A stretch of 64,000 nt of DNA from the NCBI GenBank assembly GCA_029783825.1, contig JAREIK010002979.1:832611-896610 (forward strand), in the 5' to 3' direction. The notes under the pieces are model-generated. The model searched no databases. It was not told the origin of the DNA and saw only the letters and a list, made by a program, of their open reading frames with translations. The first letter of the stretch is position 1. Every line of letters starts with the position of its first letter. Both the position numbers and the translations under genes were made by a program. This document shows positions 40,001 through 53,661 of this stretch, piece after piece. The stretch is from Sapria himalayana. Taxonomy: Eukaryota > Streptophyta > Magnoliopsida > Malpighiales > Rafflesiaceae.

Positions 40001-40541
40001 CAGAATAATATCATCCATGAGTTCTATCACCTGATCAAATAATTTCTTAGACATATGATTTTCTAATTTTTTGCTCATAAGTCGAGCCACAAGTGACAAT
40101 TGTAAATGTATTTTAAAAGTAGGCAACAAATCATTTTTTATAACTTTAAGCATATCAAAAAATTTCTGAGCTTTAGGATTGGATGGTTCATCCATGTAAT
40201 CCATATTGAATTTACCATCAGCAGCTTCCATGGCCATTCTATGGTATGTGTTTGATGCTTCTTCACTACATGCATATGATTCTTTACCCTCATTTCAGTC
40301 AATGTTCAAAGTCATTATACTTTCCCCATGATAAATCCAAACAAAATAATTTGGTATAAAGCCATATTTAACCACTTGGCATCTTATAGTGTTTTCATCA
40401 CGAAATGACATATTTTAACACTTCCATCCATCTCAGTAGACTACATGCAAAGTTGATGAAAGTTCCTAGCCCACTCAAAAAATCTTGATTCAAAATTCCA
40501 TATATAAAACTTTTGTACATCCATTGATGATCCGAACTCAT
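37080..40541 (-). pseudogene. CACTA transposase (TNP2 type), full domain set but broken
   Basis: Second, diverged copy of the protein at 22309. The ATG at 40541 lies in the same context (AAAATGAG, then DHQWMYK). Order on the minus strand: transposase-associated domain (about 40540-40250); linker MAMEAADGKFNMDYM, NPKAQKF and NHMSKKLFDQV (40237-39950); VEKIDCCFNGCK and CKFCDQPQF; Transposase_21 with YNLPTWLCIKE and TYDISKK (about 39900-38950); DUF4218 with RRTFCEWLKNLKFPNGYI, VQYRWMYHFER and LKLNVRNKSKVE (about 38900-38150); DUF4216 with INGYKFHIIRYGSS, NSGVCIKGSSYSEDEIDYYG and a DWWVIGKIK segment (about 37690-37220). Multiple stops and frameshifts separate the pieces, so it cannot make an active protein as it stands, though part of the damage could be introns. 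The 3' limit is approximate. Confidence 0.9.
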
Positions 40542-41216
40542 TTTGCTTTGTTATATTTGAAAATAATAATGCTTAATCATAATTCTAGATGAAACATACA
40601 ATGAATTCAAATAATACTAATAATTAAATAAAATTACTTACATATGTATATGCAAAGACAAAATATCATGTATATTGAGGCAATGCATTTGTAGAATCTA
40701 CATGAAGAAACAAAGCATTTATTAGCACACTAAAAATTAAAAGATATCATGCTATTACTAGATGAAGCGATCAAACCACGTGAATGTGGATGAACATGAA
40801 AGGGAAGTAAAAAAGAAAGGAATTGAAAGTTTGAAGGAGTAAGCTTCTTACTTCTCAATGAAGATCAAATAGAAAATTTCTACAGTGATTCGACTCACTT
40901 TTTAAATATTATAATAAAAAAGAATGGAAAAATTAATGGAATGAAGATCTAATTCCAAGAACTCTTGGCAAATGAATTAATAAAGAATTCATACATGAAC
41001 AAAGATAAATTTCGACTAGAAAACATATCATACAAAGTATTCAACTAGGAAATATAGATGCGAAGCAAGCTACAAATACAGATTCCTAGCATTACAAATA
41101 TAAACATATTAGAGATACAAAGCATTACAAATATTAAAATTAACATAATGTAGGAACACTTATATAACTATAATACAATTTGACAGATAAGTGAATGGAT
41201 GATACATGTTTACTTA

Positions 41217-41651
41217 TTGTGTTTATATGCATAATAATTTTATGCATAATGTGTTTCTAAATAATATGTTTATGCATAAATAGATGATGCATAACATTTT
41301 AATGCATGAACATGTTTTTATTCATAACATGTTGATGCATAAACAATATGCATAACATTTTGCTATATGCATAAACTTGAAATACATTTAACATGATACT
41401 ATGCACAATGTGTTATTATGCATAAAAATATGTTTTTGCTTAAACACATTATGCATAACATTTTTATGCATAATATTTATAGATAAATAAGTTATGCACC
41501 GCATTTCATGCATAAATATGTGTTTGAGCATAACAAGTTTATGCATAAATAAATATAATTTATTAACTAATAATAGAAGGGTAATAATGGGTTTTAGATT
41601 TTTTGAAAAAAAAATGATCCAAATCATAAATAATTTTGATTTGGGTCCCTA
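41217..41651. repeat. Cluster of TTATGCATAA palindromes (MITE-like)
   Basis: About a dozen copies of TGCATAA or the palindrome TTATGCATAA within 350 bp, followed by CCAAATCATAAAT and GATTTGGGTCC at 41616-41651, which matches the right-hand end of the MITE-like element at 19862-20163. The corresponding left arm was not found. Likely a second, partial copy of the same short element. Confidence 0.55.
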
Positions 41652-42400
41652 AAAGTTAAAAAAAATGGTGATATTATAATTAGTTTCATTGTATAATATT
41701 TTAACATAATTTCCCCTTTTTTATCATGTTTTTTCTATTTTTTTTTATTTTTTTACCATCATATATTATACGATTTATCCTATAATATACTTATAAATAT
41801 ATATATAGTTTTTTATTTTTATTTTTATTTTTTATCATTTGTATAAGAAAATCAATTATGTGGTAAACATACCTACATATGATAAATTATTTGAAAACTA
41901 ATTTTTTTGTGCTTAAAAAAAATGTACCTATTTATTATATTAATATATATCATTGTGAAAAATAATATTTTTACAAGTATTTACCCTGTAGAAAATATAT
42001 TAAATAAATTTTTAATTTTTGTAAAATCACACTAAATATCTATTTTCATTTTAAGTGAGTTGACACAATATCTTTAAAAAATGATATCTTGATATATATT
42101 TTTCACATATGATATTATTCAAATTGATAAAACTAATAAAGTTTTAGTTTGCAAATTATTTAGACTACATAATGAATTAGAGAGAAATTTTAAAATTAAT
42201 TAAATAAAGATAAAATTTTGGAAAGAATAGTTTCCATTTGGTCAAGAGAAAAATATTATAAAATAATTATTTGATAATTCATAATTCATATTCCAAATAT
42301 TGAACTACTACAAATATGTTATTTATATGATTACTATAATATAAATATACATAGTAAAAAACTTGTGTGTAAAAGGATAATTGACTCAGTTTTAGGTTGC
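41652..42400. other. AT-rich stretch, nothing recognised
   Basis: Poly(A)/(T)-rich non-coding sequence within CACTA copy 2. No gene, terminus or regular repeat seen. Confidence 0.4.
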
Positions 42401-42943
42401 ATTAGGATACTTCCCAATTAAATCCTTACAATAGCCAATAGCCAACAAACAATTTGCACATCCACACTGCTCAACACAAATACCAACACCTATTTTGTGA
42501 TTAACATCCAAAACCACAAGACTGTCTGAGTGGCAATAAACATGGATATCAAGCCTGCATACCTACTATACAACATTAACATACAGACAATGAGAAAGCA
42601 TTATATCACACATGCATGAAGTCTGTATACAAATCAGTTTATATAAGCAATCCAAGCATACCATGGTTATTAATGATTTTGGTACTTATAATGATTTATC
42701 ATGAACATCCAGATTAATACTATGTGCATGAGGAGGATCCTCGACCATTTATATAATCATGGCAAAAACTTGACTTTACACATTATCATACAGACACAAA
42801 TATCTACTATATAATTTCTATGGAAAATGCAATATATGGTAATATGTAGGGTAGAAGGAGAATTTTGAAAAAACAAATAGCAGAATCCAAACACACACTC
42901 TTGCATTAAGATAATCGATGAAAAGTTAGGTTATAAAGCATAC

Positions 42944-43070
42944 CTCAAATAAATAAGAAACTCATAGCTGAAGGAATTCTCGGTTACTCTACTAATAGGT
43001 TAGGATGTATCCATGTAAAGAGAGAGGGGCAAACTACGGAAGAGTTTGATGCTTGTTAGAGTTGTCACTA
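42944..43070 (-). other. Probable 5' leader exon of CACTA family (copy 2)
   Basis: On the minus strand TTATTTGAG ends at a GTATGC donor (42943-42942), followed by CTTTTCATCGATTATC and TTAATGC. The same series follows the donor in the copy at 58248. The sequence further left (42420-42670, with ATATAAGCAATCCAAG) is also shared with 57960-57995. Confidence 0.5.
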
Positions 43071-44479
43071 TAGTCTCGACAATAAGTGAACACAGAACGA
43101 TAGTGTTTTGAAGTTTTAAAATTCCCAAAATAATTTAATTTTTCATTATCAAAACATTAAATAAACAATAAATATATAAAATAGATAAAAACTCGTATTT
43201 TTATTATTATAAAATATTTTCAACAAGTTTATGTTCGTGTAGCAAGGTACAAATGAAAAACAAACATCTTATAATTTTTAATTATCAAATTAATAAAACA
43301 ATAAATATATAAATAAATTCAAAAAATAAATGTATAGCCTTATAACTAGAAAAAAAATCAAATGACTACAAAATTTGCAAACTTCATATTGCAAGACACA
43401 TGAAAATATGATTGGTCTTTAAGCCACTCTCCTAAAAGTTATAAAATACACTTTATGTTAAAAATATAAATATATATATTTTATGTTTATAAATTTTTAT
43501 GAATTCATATTAATTTTTATAACGATAATATGAAAAAATTATAAAGGGTTAAAATTTCATATTATTTGACATAATTTATAAGTTATAAAATTTTAAAAAT
43601 TACTTAAAGTGAGAAGATTATTTAAAAATATATATATTTATTATTTCAATAAAGGCAGAATATAAAAAGCTAAAAGTAAAAATCTTATCAATTATTTAAT
43701 TCTTATAAATTTTAGTAGGGGCAAACATCTATGTATTTATCTTTAATTATCAATTTATGTTCTTTTAAATTTTATGAAAAATTTTAAATTTTATTTATAA
43801 TTCATAATTTTGAAATTGTTTAGTAATTATATTTTAAAAAGTTTTCTATAATCAAAGAAGATATTGTTTTTAGCTTTAAATAATATTAATATTTTCTAGT
43901 GTATTCGTTAAATCAAATATTTTTGTAATTATCTTTTATTTAATCACACAATAAATTATTTTAGCTTTTTATTAAAAGAAATGTTAATTTATATTCATTT
44001 ATTTTTTAAAATATCTTATAAATTATTATAATTATAGAATTAATTATTTTATGTTTTTTAATACAAATATTTAAATTTCATAATTAAAAATTTTAAAAAA
44101 AATGTATGTATAATTTTTTAAAAATTTTATAATCATAAAATAGTTATTTTAGTAATTATTAATGTAAATATTTTTCGTATTTATATATATTTGAAATTAT
44201 TAATTTAAAATATCTAATTTTTATAATTATATGAGGAGAATGTATCTTTCAAGGATCGCTCAAATATAGACCATGACATACCTTTAATATACAAAATTAC
44301 ATAAAATATCTAAACAAATAAAATGTTATAAAAAATTAAATCTTTAAAGATTAGTAATAGAAATTATCACCAGCCCAAATAGCTAAGCAAAAATCTCTAG
44401 ATAAAGGCATATATTTTGTGAAAATTATCATTTAAGGGATAATCACTTATAATTAAATATAAAATCATAAAAAAATTAA
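43071..44479. other. AT-rich 5' region of CACTA copy 2, nothing coding
   Basis: Very AT-rich with short A and T runs. No reading frame or regular repeat. Position between leader exon and terminus suggests transposon promoter-side sequence. Confidence 0.4.
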
Positions 44480-44771
44480 TATAATTATTTAGCGATGAAT
44501 TTATCTCGAACTAATTAGCTAGAGATAATCTATCGCTAAAACCATTGCTAAATTTGCCGCCATTCTTTACATGAAAATCTATCATAATATTAGCTAAGGA
44601 CAATTGTTAATCGAAAATTTCTATCACTAATCTATCAGAAATCCTTCGGAAATTTGTAATTCAATGTAAAATAAAAAATCTTTTACTATTATTTAGCAAA
44701 TCCCTCGTGAATTAGTTAGGGATAATTCCGTTGCTAAATTTTACAAGCTAAACAGACATTTTCTTGTAATG
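44480..44771 (-). repeat. CACTA subterminal repeat region of copy 2
   Basis: On the minus strand the end reads CATTACAAGAAAATG followed by repeated motifs of the TTTAGCAACGGA, TTAGCGATAGA and TTAGCTAAT types, including CATCGCTAAA. The same style of motif is found at 16267-16310. Confidence 0.8.
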
Positions 44772-47364
44772 ATCTATATGTTTGTCAATCTATATATCTA
44801 TGTGTTAATCTATCTATATATCTATCTATTTGTTTATCAATCTGTCTATCTATCTATCTGTATATCTTATATATATATTTCTATGAATCAATCAATAAAT
44901 CTAGTTATATAACTATTTGTCTCTCTATCTATCTTAATATCAATCAATCTATCTATCTATCTATCAATTTGTCAATCTATCTAACTATCAATCTATTAAT
45001 TTATATATCTATCTCTCAATCTTTTTATCTATTTTTCTATCTATCTATTTTTCAATTTTTATGTCTATCTATTTTTCTATCTATCTATCCAACTATCTTT
45101 CTAATTATCTATTTAACTATATATATATCTATCTATCTATCTATCTATTTGTATATGTATCTATCTATCAGTATATCTATATGTATATCTATCTAAATAT
45201 CCATCTATATGTTTATGTATCTATCTATCTATATATCTATATGTCTATCTATCTAAATATATATCTTTCTAATATATCTATATCTGTCTATTTACCCATC
45301 TAGTTACATATATATTTGTATATCTATATGTGTATCTATCTATCTATATATATGTCTATCTTTTTATCTATCTATTTGTCTATCTATTTATCAATCAATC
45401 AATCTATTTGTCTATTTATCAGTCTATCTATTAGTCTATCTATCTATTTGTCAATCTATCTATCTACCAATCTATCTATCTAACTATTTGTACATTAATT
45501 TTTCTATCTATCTATAAATGTATCTATTAATCTATCTATCTATCTGTCTATCAATGTATCTATAAATCTGTCTATCAACTTGAATATCTATTTATCTATT
45601 TGTATATCTATAAGTCTATCTATCTGTCTATCTGATTGTTTATCAATCAATCAATCTATCTATCTATTCATCTATCTATATGTTTATCTTTTCATCTATC
45701 TACATGTCTATCAATCAATCTATCTCTCTTTCTATCTATCTATTGATTTGCCTATCAATCTACATATTTTTGTGTCTATCTATCATTCTAACTATCTATC
45801 AATCTATCTATCTATTTGTCTATCAATCTATCAATCTATATGTCTAACTATTGTTTTATCTTTATATCTATTATTTGTTTATCTATCTATCTATCTATCT
45901 ATTTATCTACCTATTTATCTATCTATCAATTTATCTAGGTATCGATCTATCTCTATATCAATCTATCTATCTATTTGTAAATCTCTCTATCTAACAATCT
46001 ATCTATTAATATGTCTATCATTGTGTATATATATCTTTATAGCTATATATCTATCTAATTATATATATATATTTATTTTTCCATCTATATGTCAATCTAT
46101 CTCTTAATCTATGTATTTATCTATCTGTTTATCAATTTGAGCATTTATCTATCTATAAGTCTATTTATTTATCTATCTATATGTGTATCTATCTATCTTT
46201 CTATCTATATAAATATCTATCTGAATATATATCAATCTATCTCTCTCTAACTATCTATCTATCTATCTCTCTACCTATCTATCTATCTATCTGCATATCT
46301 ATTTGTTTATCTATCTATCTCTCTATCAGCTTGTCTAACTATTTGTCTCCCTATTTGTATATCTATCTATCAATCTATATATATATATATATATCAATCT
46401 ATTTGTTTATCTATCAATCTATCTTTCTGAATCTCTAATTGTCAATCAATCAATCAATCTTTCTGTCTATTTATTCTTTATATAATTATCTATCCATTAT
46501 TCTATATATATATATCTATCAATTTTTATATCTTTCTATCTATATATCTATCTATTTGTTAATATAACTCTCTATATATCTGTCTATGTAAATGTCTATC
46601 TATCTATCTATATATCTATCTCTCAATATATGTACCTAGTTATATATCTATCAATCTATCTATTTATCTATCTATTTGTCTATATATCAATATATATATA
46701 TATATATATATATATCTATATATCTATCTATCTATCTATTTATTTATCTATTAATCAATCTATCTGTCTGACTATCTATCATTCTATCGATATTTTTATA
46801 TATTTATCTATCTATCTATATATGTCTCTATTTGTCTTTATATATGTTTATCTATCTATCTATCTATTAATCTATATTTTTGTCTATCTCTATGTCTATA
46901 TAAATATTCATCTATCTATCGGTATATCTATATGTCTTTCTACCTATATATATTTTTTTAATCTATCTGTATAACAATGTGTACATCTATTTAACTATCA
47001 ATCTGTCTATCAATTTGTCTATCAATTTGCCTCTTAATCTATCTATTAATCTATATATAAATGTAATTATCAATATTTCTATCAGTATATCTATCAATCT
47101 AGATATCTATATGTTTATATACTTTCAATCTATGTGTCTAATTATATGTGTATATATCAATCTATCTGACTGTCTATCTATCCATCTATCTTACAGACTA
47201 TCAATCCATCTTTCTATCAATCTAAACCTCCTATCTATTTGTCTGTCTATCCATCTATATATCCAACTATCAATTCATCTTTCTATCATCTATATTTTTG
47301 TCTATCTAATTGTTTTTTATCTAGCTTTATATTTATCTATCTATCAGTCTATTTGTCTATTTAT

Positions 47365-47404
<40 letters not shown>

Positions 47405-47585
47405 CTCTCTCTCTCTCTCTCTCTTTATTTGTTTATATGTCTGACAATCTATCTTTATATCTATCTATATGTCTATCTATTTATCTATCTAATTATCTAT
47501 TTGTCTATCTGTTTATCAATCAATCTATTCATCTATCTATCTATGTGTATATATGTGTGTCTATATGTCTATCCATCTAATTATC

Positions 47586-47648
<63 letters not shown>

Positions 47649-47980
47649 ATCTATCTATATATCTACATGTCTACTATCTATCTATGTATCTATGTGTCTA
47701 TCTATCAGCATGTCTATATATGTGGATATCTCTCTATCTATTAGTCTCTTTATATACGTGTCTTCCTTAATCTCTCATTGTCTGTATATTTATATGTTTG
47801 TCTATCTTTCTATTTATCTATCTATCTATCTGTCAATCTAACTCTCTATATATTTTTTTATCTATCTATCTATATATCTATCTTTTTATCATTCTATCAA
47901 TCGATCTTACTATCTATCTATCTATCAATCTATTTATCTATTTATCTATCTATTTATATGTCTGTCTATCTGTCAATGTA

Positions 47981-48062
<82 letters not shown>

Positions 48063-49967
48063 TATCAATTTGTTTATCAATATATCTATATATTTGTTAA
48101 TATATATATATATATATCTATCTATCTATCTATGAATATGTATATCTATATATTCATTTGTCCTTCTTATCTATTAATCTATTTGTCTATCTATCTATCT
48201 ATCTTTTTATTTGTCTATATGTCTAACTATCTATTTATCTATCTGTTTATCTCTCTATCAATCAATTTGTCTATATTTATGTCTATCTATCTATATATTT
48301 ATCAATATATCTATCAATCTATTTATGTCTCTGTATATAAATCTGTCTATCAATTTGTCTATGAATCTATCTATCAATTTGTCTATCTCTCTATCTCTCT
48401 ATCTCTCTATCTATCTATATATTAATCTCTTTATCAATCTATTTATTTATCTATATAATTATCTTTTTGTCTATCTATCTATCCAACTACCTATCTATCT
48501 ATATGTGTAAATATGCAACTATCTGACTATCTATCTATCTGTCTATCTTTCTATTTATCTATCAGTCTATCTATGAATCTATCTATGTATCTTTCTATTC
48601 ACCTATCTTTCTATTTATCTATCGGTCTATCTATAGATCTATCTTTGCATTTATATAACTATATATCTATACATATATCTTTGTCTATATCTATATGTCT
48701 ATTAATCTTTCTTTCTATTTGTATGTCTATATGTTTATATTTATATCTTTTTATATATCATTCTATCTTTCTTTCTATCTGTGTATATATTTATTTATCT
48801 ATTTGTCTATCTGTCAGTCTATCTATCTATTTATCTTTATTTCTATCTCAGTGTCTATCTGTATGACTATCTTTATGTCTATCTGCCTATCTATTTTTCT
48901 GTCAATATGATATTATATCATTCTGTTTATCTATCTCTCTATCTTTCTTTCATTCTTTTTATCTTTCTATCGATTTATATATCTATCTATCTTTCTATAT
49001 GTCTTTTATCTATCATTCTATCTATGTGTATATCTATTTATATATCTATATATCTATCCATCTATTTATCTGTTTTTCTATATATCTATTTGACTATCTA
49101 TCTATCTATCACACTATCTATCAATCTATCTATATTTTTGTCTATCTGTCTATCTATTTGTCTATCTATAGGATAGTCTATCTTTCTATATATCTATATG
49201 TCTATAGTCTATCTATATGTATACTATCTGATATCTATATGTTTATCTATTTATCTATAGTCTATCTATTTGTCTTTAAATCTATCTATCTATCTATATA
49301 TCTGTATGTCTATCTATTTGTCTATCAATTTGTCTATCTATCTATTTGTCTGTCTGTCTATATGTCTATGTATTTATATCTTTCTATCTATTTGTCTATC
49401 TATCTATCTATATTTCTTTCTATATATCGGTCTATCTATCTATCTATCTATCTATTTTTTTCTATCTATCTATTTTTTTCTATCTATCTATCTAATTATC
49501 TATCAATCTATTTATCAAATCATCTATATATCTATATGTCTGTCTGTCTGTGTATCTATCTATTTATCTATTGTGTCTATTATAAGTTTATTAATCAATC
49601 TATCAATATGTCTATGTATTTATCTATATTTCTGTCTATTTATCTATATATCTATCAAACTAAATATCTATCAATCTAGATGTCTATTTATCTGTCAATA
49701 TATCTATCTTGCTATCTATCTATATATCTCTCTATATGTATATCTGTATATATTTCTATCTATCTAGCTATCTATTTGTCTAGCTTTCTATCTATCAATC
49801 TGTCTATCTATCTATCTAACTATTTTTTTATCTATCTATATATCTATAGGTCTGTCTATCTATCTTTTAATCGATCTATCTATCTCTCTATTTTTCTATA
49901 TATTTGTCTATCTTTTAGTCTATCAATCAGTCAAACTAACTAACTATCTATCTATATATTTATCTAT
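44772..49967 (-). repeat. Degenerate TATC tract (GATA on minus), block 8
   Basis: Starts at the base after the CACTA terminus. Contains compound microsatellites: (TA)n then (CT)n at 47368-47424, (TA)n at 47590-47636, and (TA)n then (TG)n at 47986-48060. No gene. Confidence 0.96.
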
Positions 49968-50611
49968 TGTTGAATATGTGTAATGTGTTTTGTATTTACG
50001 CTTATGTTAAAACAAATTATTTTTTTTTTAATATTTGTTTCAGTGCATGAAGTCAAATATTGGGAGCTTGCGGATCTAGCAAAGCCCAATAACGGGGGTC
50101 CAGCTGCCCGGTCAGCAGGCCAGAAATTTTTTCGGAGGAGCTGACCCATTCGAGTGATCTGACCCGACCCAGCCTCTACAATATATATATTGTTTCTGTT
50201 TTGTTTAATTTTAATCGCTCGCTCTCATTTTTGTACTGTTCATCGGACTCACTGTTTTCTCCTCCTCTCTACTCTTCTCTGCGTGATTTTTATCACAACT
50301 GCTGCATAACTTGTAAGAATGATGTTTTTGTTATAATCTAAAACGCATAAGCATTTGCTGGTGGATGTAGCTAGTCGTGCTGAATGACTAGTGAACCATG
50401 TATACTGTGTGTTTGGCTGGTCTGTGGATGTTCTATATATTAGTTCTATTTTAAAGCTTTCTGTGCATGGGACAATTCAGCTGTGAATTGAATAAACTGA
50501 ATATATACAAACTATTGGAATGTTGTTGTTTATTTTCTGTTGTCGTTTCCTTTTGTTGTTTTACTGCTTCCGCTGAACTGAAAGCCTAACAGGGACAGAT
50601 TATCCTTAACA
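49968..50611 (+). mobile_element. Solo LTR of a copia-type retrotransposon
   Basis: A 644-bp island of higher complexity and GC inside the TATC tract. It begins TGTTGAATATG and ends CCTTAACA, giving TG...CA ends with a short imperfect terminal inverted repeat (TGTTGA/TTAACA). It is flanked by TCTAT at 49963-49967 and 50612-50616, the 5-bp size expected for a copia-type integrase. A TATA-like run at 50179-50191 and an AATAAA at 50491-50496 fit LTR promoter and polyadenylation signals. No internal domain, primer-binding site or second LTR is present, so this is the product of LTR-LTR recombination. The TCTAT duplication could occur by chance because the target is a TATC repeat. Orientation follows the TATA and AATAAA order. 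Confidence 0.82.
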
Positions 50612-53600
50612 TCTATCTATTTTTTTATATATCAATCTATCATTCTATCTGTCCATCTATCTATCTACCTATATATTAATTTGTGTATATATAAGTTTAT
50701 TTATTTGTCTATCTATCTATCTATCTATTTATTTGTCTATCGATATGTCTTTCTATAAGTCTATCTATCTTTTTATCACTCTATTTATATATCTATCTAT
50801 TAATCTATATATTTTTCAATCTATATATCCATCTATCTGATCCATCTAACTTTTCATATATCAATGTGTCTATCTATTTGTCTATTTATATATCTATATA
50901 TCTATCTATATGTCTATCTATCTATCGATCTATCTATATATGTGACTATTGATCTATCTAACTATTTGTTTATCTATCTTTATATCTATCTATCTATTAG
51001 TCTATCTATCTATCAAACAATCAACTTATCTATCTGTCTATTTATTAGTCACTCTATCTATCTATCTAAATGTGTATTTATGTGTTTATATATCTATCTA
51101 ACTAACTGCCAATTAATCTACCTATCAATCTATATATCTATTTGTAAATCTATCTATCTAACTATTTATCTATCTATCTATCTCTCTATCTATTGCTTTG
51201 TCTATCTGACTATCTATTTGTATGTATAATGTCTATGTATCTGTCTGTCTATCTATATGTCTATCTATCTATATAATTTCTATCTATCTATTTATCTATT
51301 TGTTTGTCTATCTATCTGTATATCTGTTTCATTAAATGTATGTCCATCTATCAGTCTATCTATATATCTATTTGTGTATCTTTCTATCAATATGTTTATC
51401 TATCTATCTATCTATTTATCAATCAATCAATCTATCTATCTATCTATCTATCTATCTGCCTATCAATTTATCTTTCTATCTGTCTGTCTGTCTATCTATC
51501 TGTCTGTCTGTCTGTCTATCTTTCTATCTATATGTCTACTTATATGTCTAACTAGTTTTCTATATATTTATTTATCTGTCTGTCTATCTATCTGTCTATA
51601 TAAATATTTGTATATATATCTTTTGTCTATCTACCTATCAATCTATATGTCTATCTTACTATCCATTGTCTTTCTTTAGATTTGTCAATCTATCTATATG
51701 TCTATATGTTTTTTAATTGTCTATATATCTTTCTATCTATCAATTTGTCTATCTATCTATTTGTCTTTCTATTTGTATATCTATCTATCTATATGTATAT
51801 CTATATGTCTATCTATATGTTTGTCTATCTATCAGTTTATTCATCTATTTATCTTTCTTTCAATATGTCTACTTATTTGTCTATCTATCTATTTGTCTTT
51901 TTGTCTGTCTATCTATCTATTTGTCTATCTTTATCTTACCTATCTATCTATTTATCAATCAATCTATCTATCTATCTTTCTATCTATGTATCTATTTATA
52001 TATCTATCTATCAGTCTATCTTTTTTGTCTATCTTTATCTCTATCTATCTATCTATTTATCTATCTATCTATCAGTCTATTTTTCTATCTATATTTCTGT
52101 CTATCTTTCTGTCTATCTATCTATTTATTTTTTACCTATTTGTCTATCTATCTATATAAATTACTATCCATATGTAGTTATTTCTGCATATAAATATATC
52201 TAACAATCTATCTACCAATTTTCTTATCAATCCGTCTATCAATTTGGCTATCAATTTGGCTATAAATATGTCTCTCAATCTATCTTTTAATCTAATTATC
52301 AATTTGACTATCTATTTGCCTATCTAATTTTTAATCTATTTATATATTTGCCTATAAATTTGGTTATCTATGTTTCTATCTATCTATCTATCTATATATA
52401 TTTTTTATCTATCTATCTATCTATCATTCTAACAATCTTTTTATCTATCTACATATCTATTTATCTATCTATCTGTGTGTCTATCTATCTTTCAGTCTAT
52501 CTATCATTATATTTATCTATCTATCATTCTATTTATCTTTCAATATATCTATATGTATATCTATATGACTGTATATCTATCTATCTATCTATTTTTCAAT
52601 CTATCTCTCAATCTATCTATCAATCTATCTGACTAATAATATATCTATTTATCTATCTATATTATCTGTCTATCTACCTTTTTATCAAGTAGACTATCTA
52701 TCTATCTATCTATTGGTCTTTCAATCCATCTTACATTCTACCTATCATCTATCTATCAATATGTCTATCAAGTTGTCTATCAATCTCTTTATAAATCTAT
52801 CAATTATTATGTCTATTAATCTGTTTATCTATATGTCTATGTTTCTGGCTATCTATCTATATATCTATCTTTCTATTTATATTCCTACTTATCTGTCCGT
52901 CTATTTATCTATATGTCTATTTGTCTATCTGAGTATCTATATATCTGTCTATCTATCAATCTATCTATATACCTATCTATTTATCTATCTGTCTATATTT
53001 CCATATTACTATCTGTCTATTTATCTATTTGACTATCTATCTGCCTATCTATCAATCAATCTATCTGTATAACTATCTATTTGTCTATTTGTTTATATTT
53101 CTATATTACTATCTATCTATCTATTTATCTATCGATCGATCAATCTATCTATCTATGTGTCTATGTGTCTATTTAGCTGACTATCTATTAGTCAATATAT
53201 ATTTCAATCTATATGTATATCTATATGTTTATCTATCTATCTATCTTTCTTTCTTTCTATCTTTTTACGTATCTATTTGTCTATCTATCTATCTATATAT
53301 ATATTTATTTTCCATCTATCTATCTATCTATTTATTTATCTAAATGTCTATTTATCTATTTATCTATCTATTTATAATTCTATCAATATAACTATTTTAC
53401 AATATATTTACGAATCTGTCTATTAATCTATGTATCAATTTGGCTATCAAAATATATATCAATCTGTCTTTCAATCTAACTTTCAAACAAATTATCAATC
53501 TGACTATTTATCTGTCTATTTATCTATTAATCTTTCTTTATATTTATCTATATATTTGTATATCAATATGTCTATCTATCTGTCTGTCTATCTATCTATC

Positions 53601-53618
53601 TATCTATGTGTCTATTTT

Positions 53619-53661
<43 letters not shown>

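Larger units (their letters stand above)
37000..44771 (-). mobile_element. CACTA DNA transposon copy 2, minus strand
   Basis: The 5' terminus is at 44771 (plus strand TTTTCTTGTAATG, a one-base variant of the canonical end). The leader exon ends at 42944 and the transposase runs 40541 to about 37080. The TATC tract starts at the very next base, 44772. The 3' end is not located; it may include the unrecognised gene at 35829-36783 or extend to the CACTA terminal sequence at 34318-34573, but that terminus has the wrong orientation to be its partner. Confidence 0.75.

Noticed and set aside
41388..41627. 79-codon minus-strand frame rich in Met/His/Ile
   Set aside because: Produced by the TGCATAA palindrome cluster.
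34573..44771. A single complete CACTA element between the two termini
   Set aside because: Both termini read TTCTTGTA(G/A)TG on the plus strand, so both are right-hand ends; a complete element needs inverted ends.
49964..50149. 61-codon minus-strand frame
   Set aside because: Falls inside the solo LTR and has no domain; chance frame in non-coding LTR sequence.
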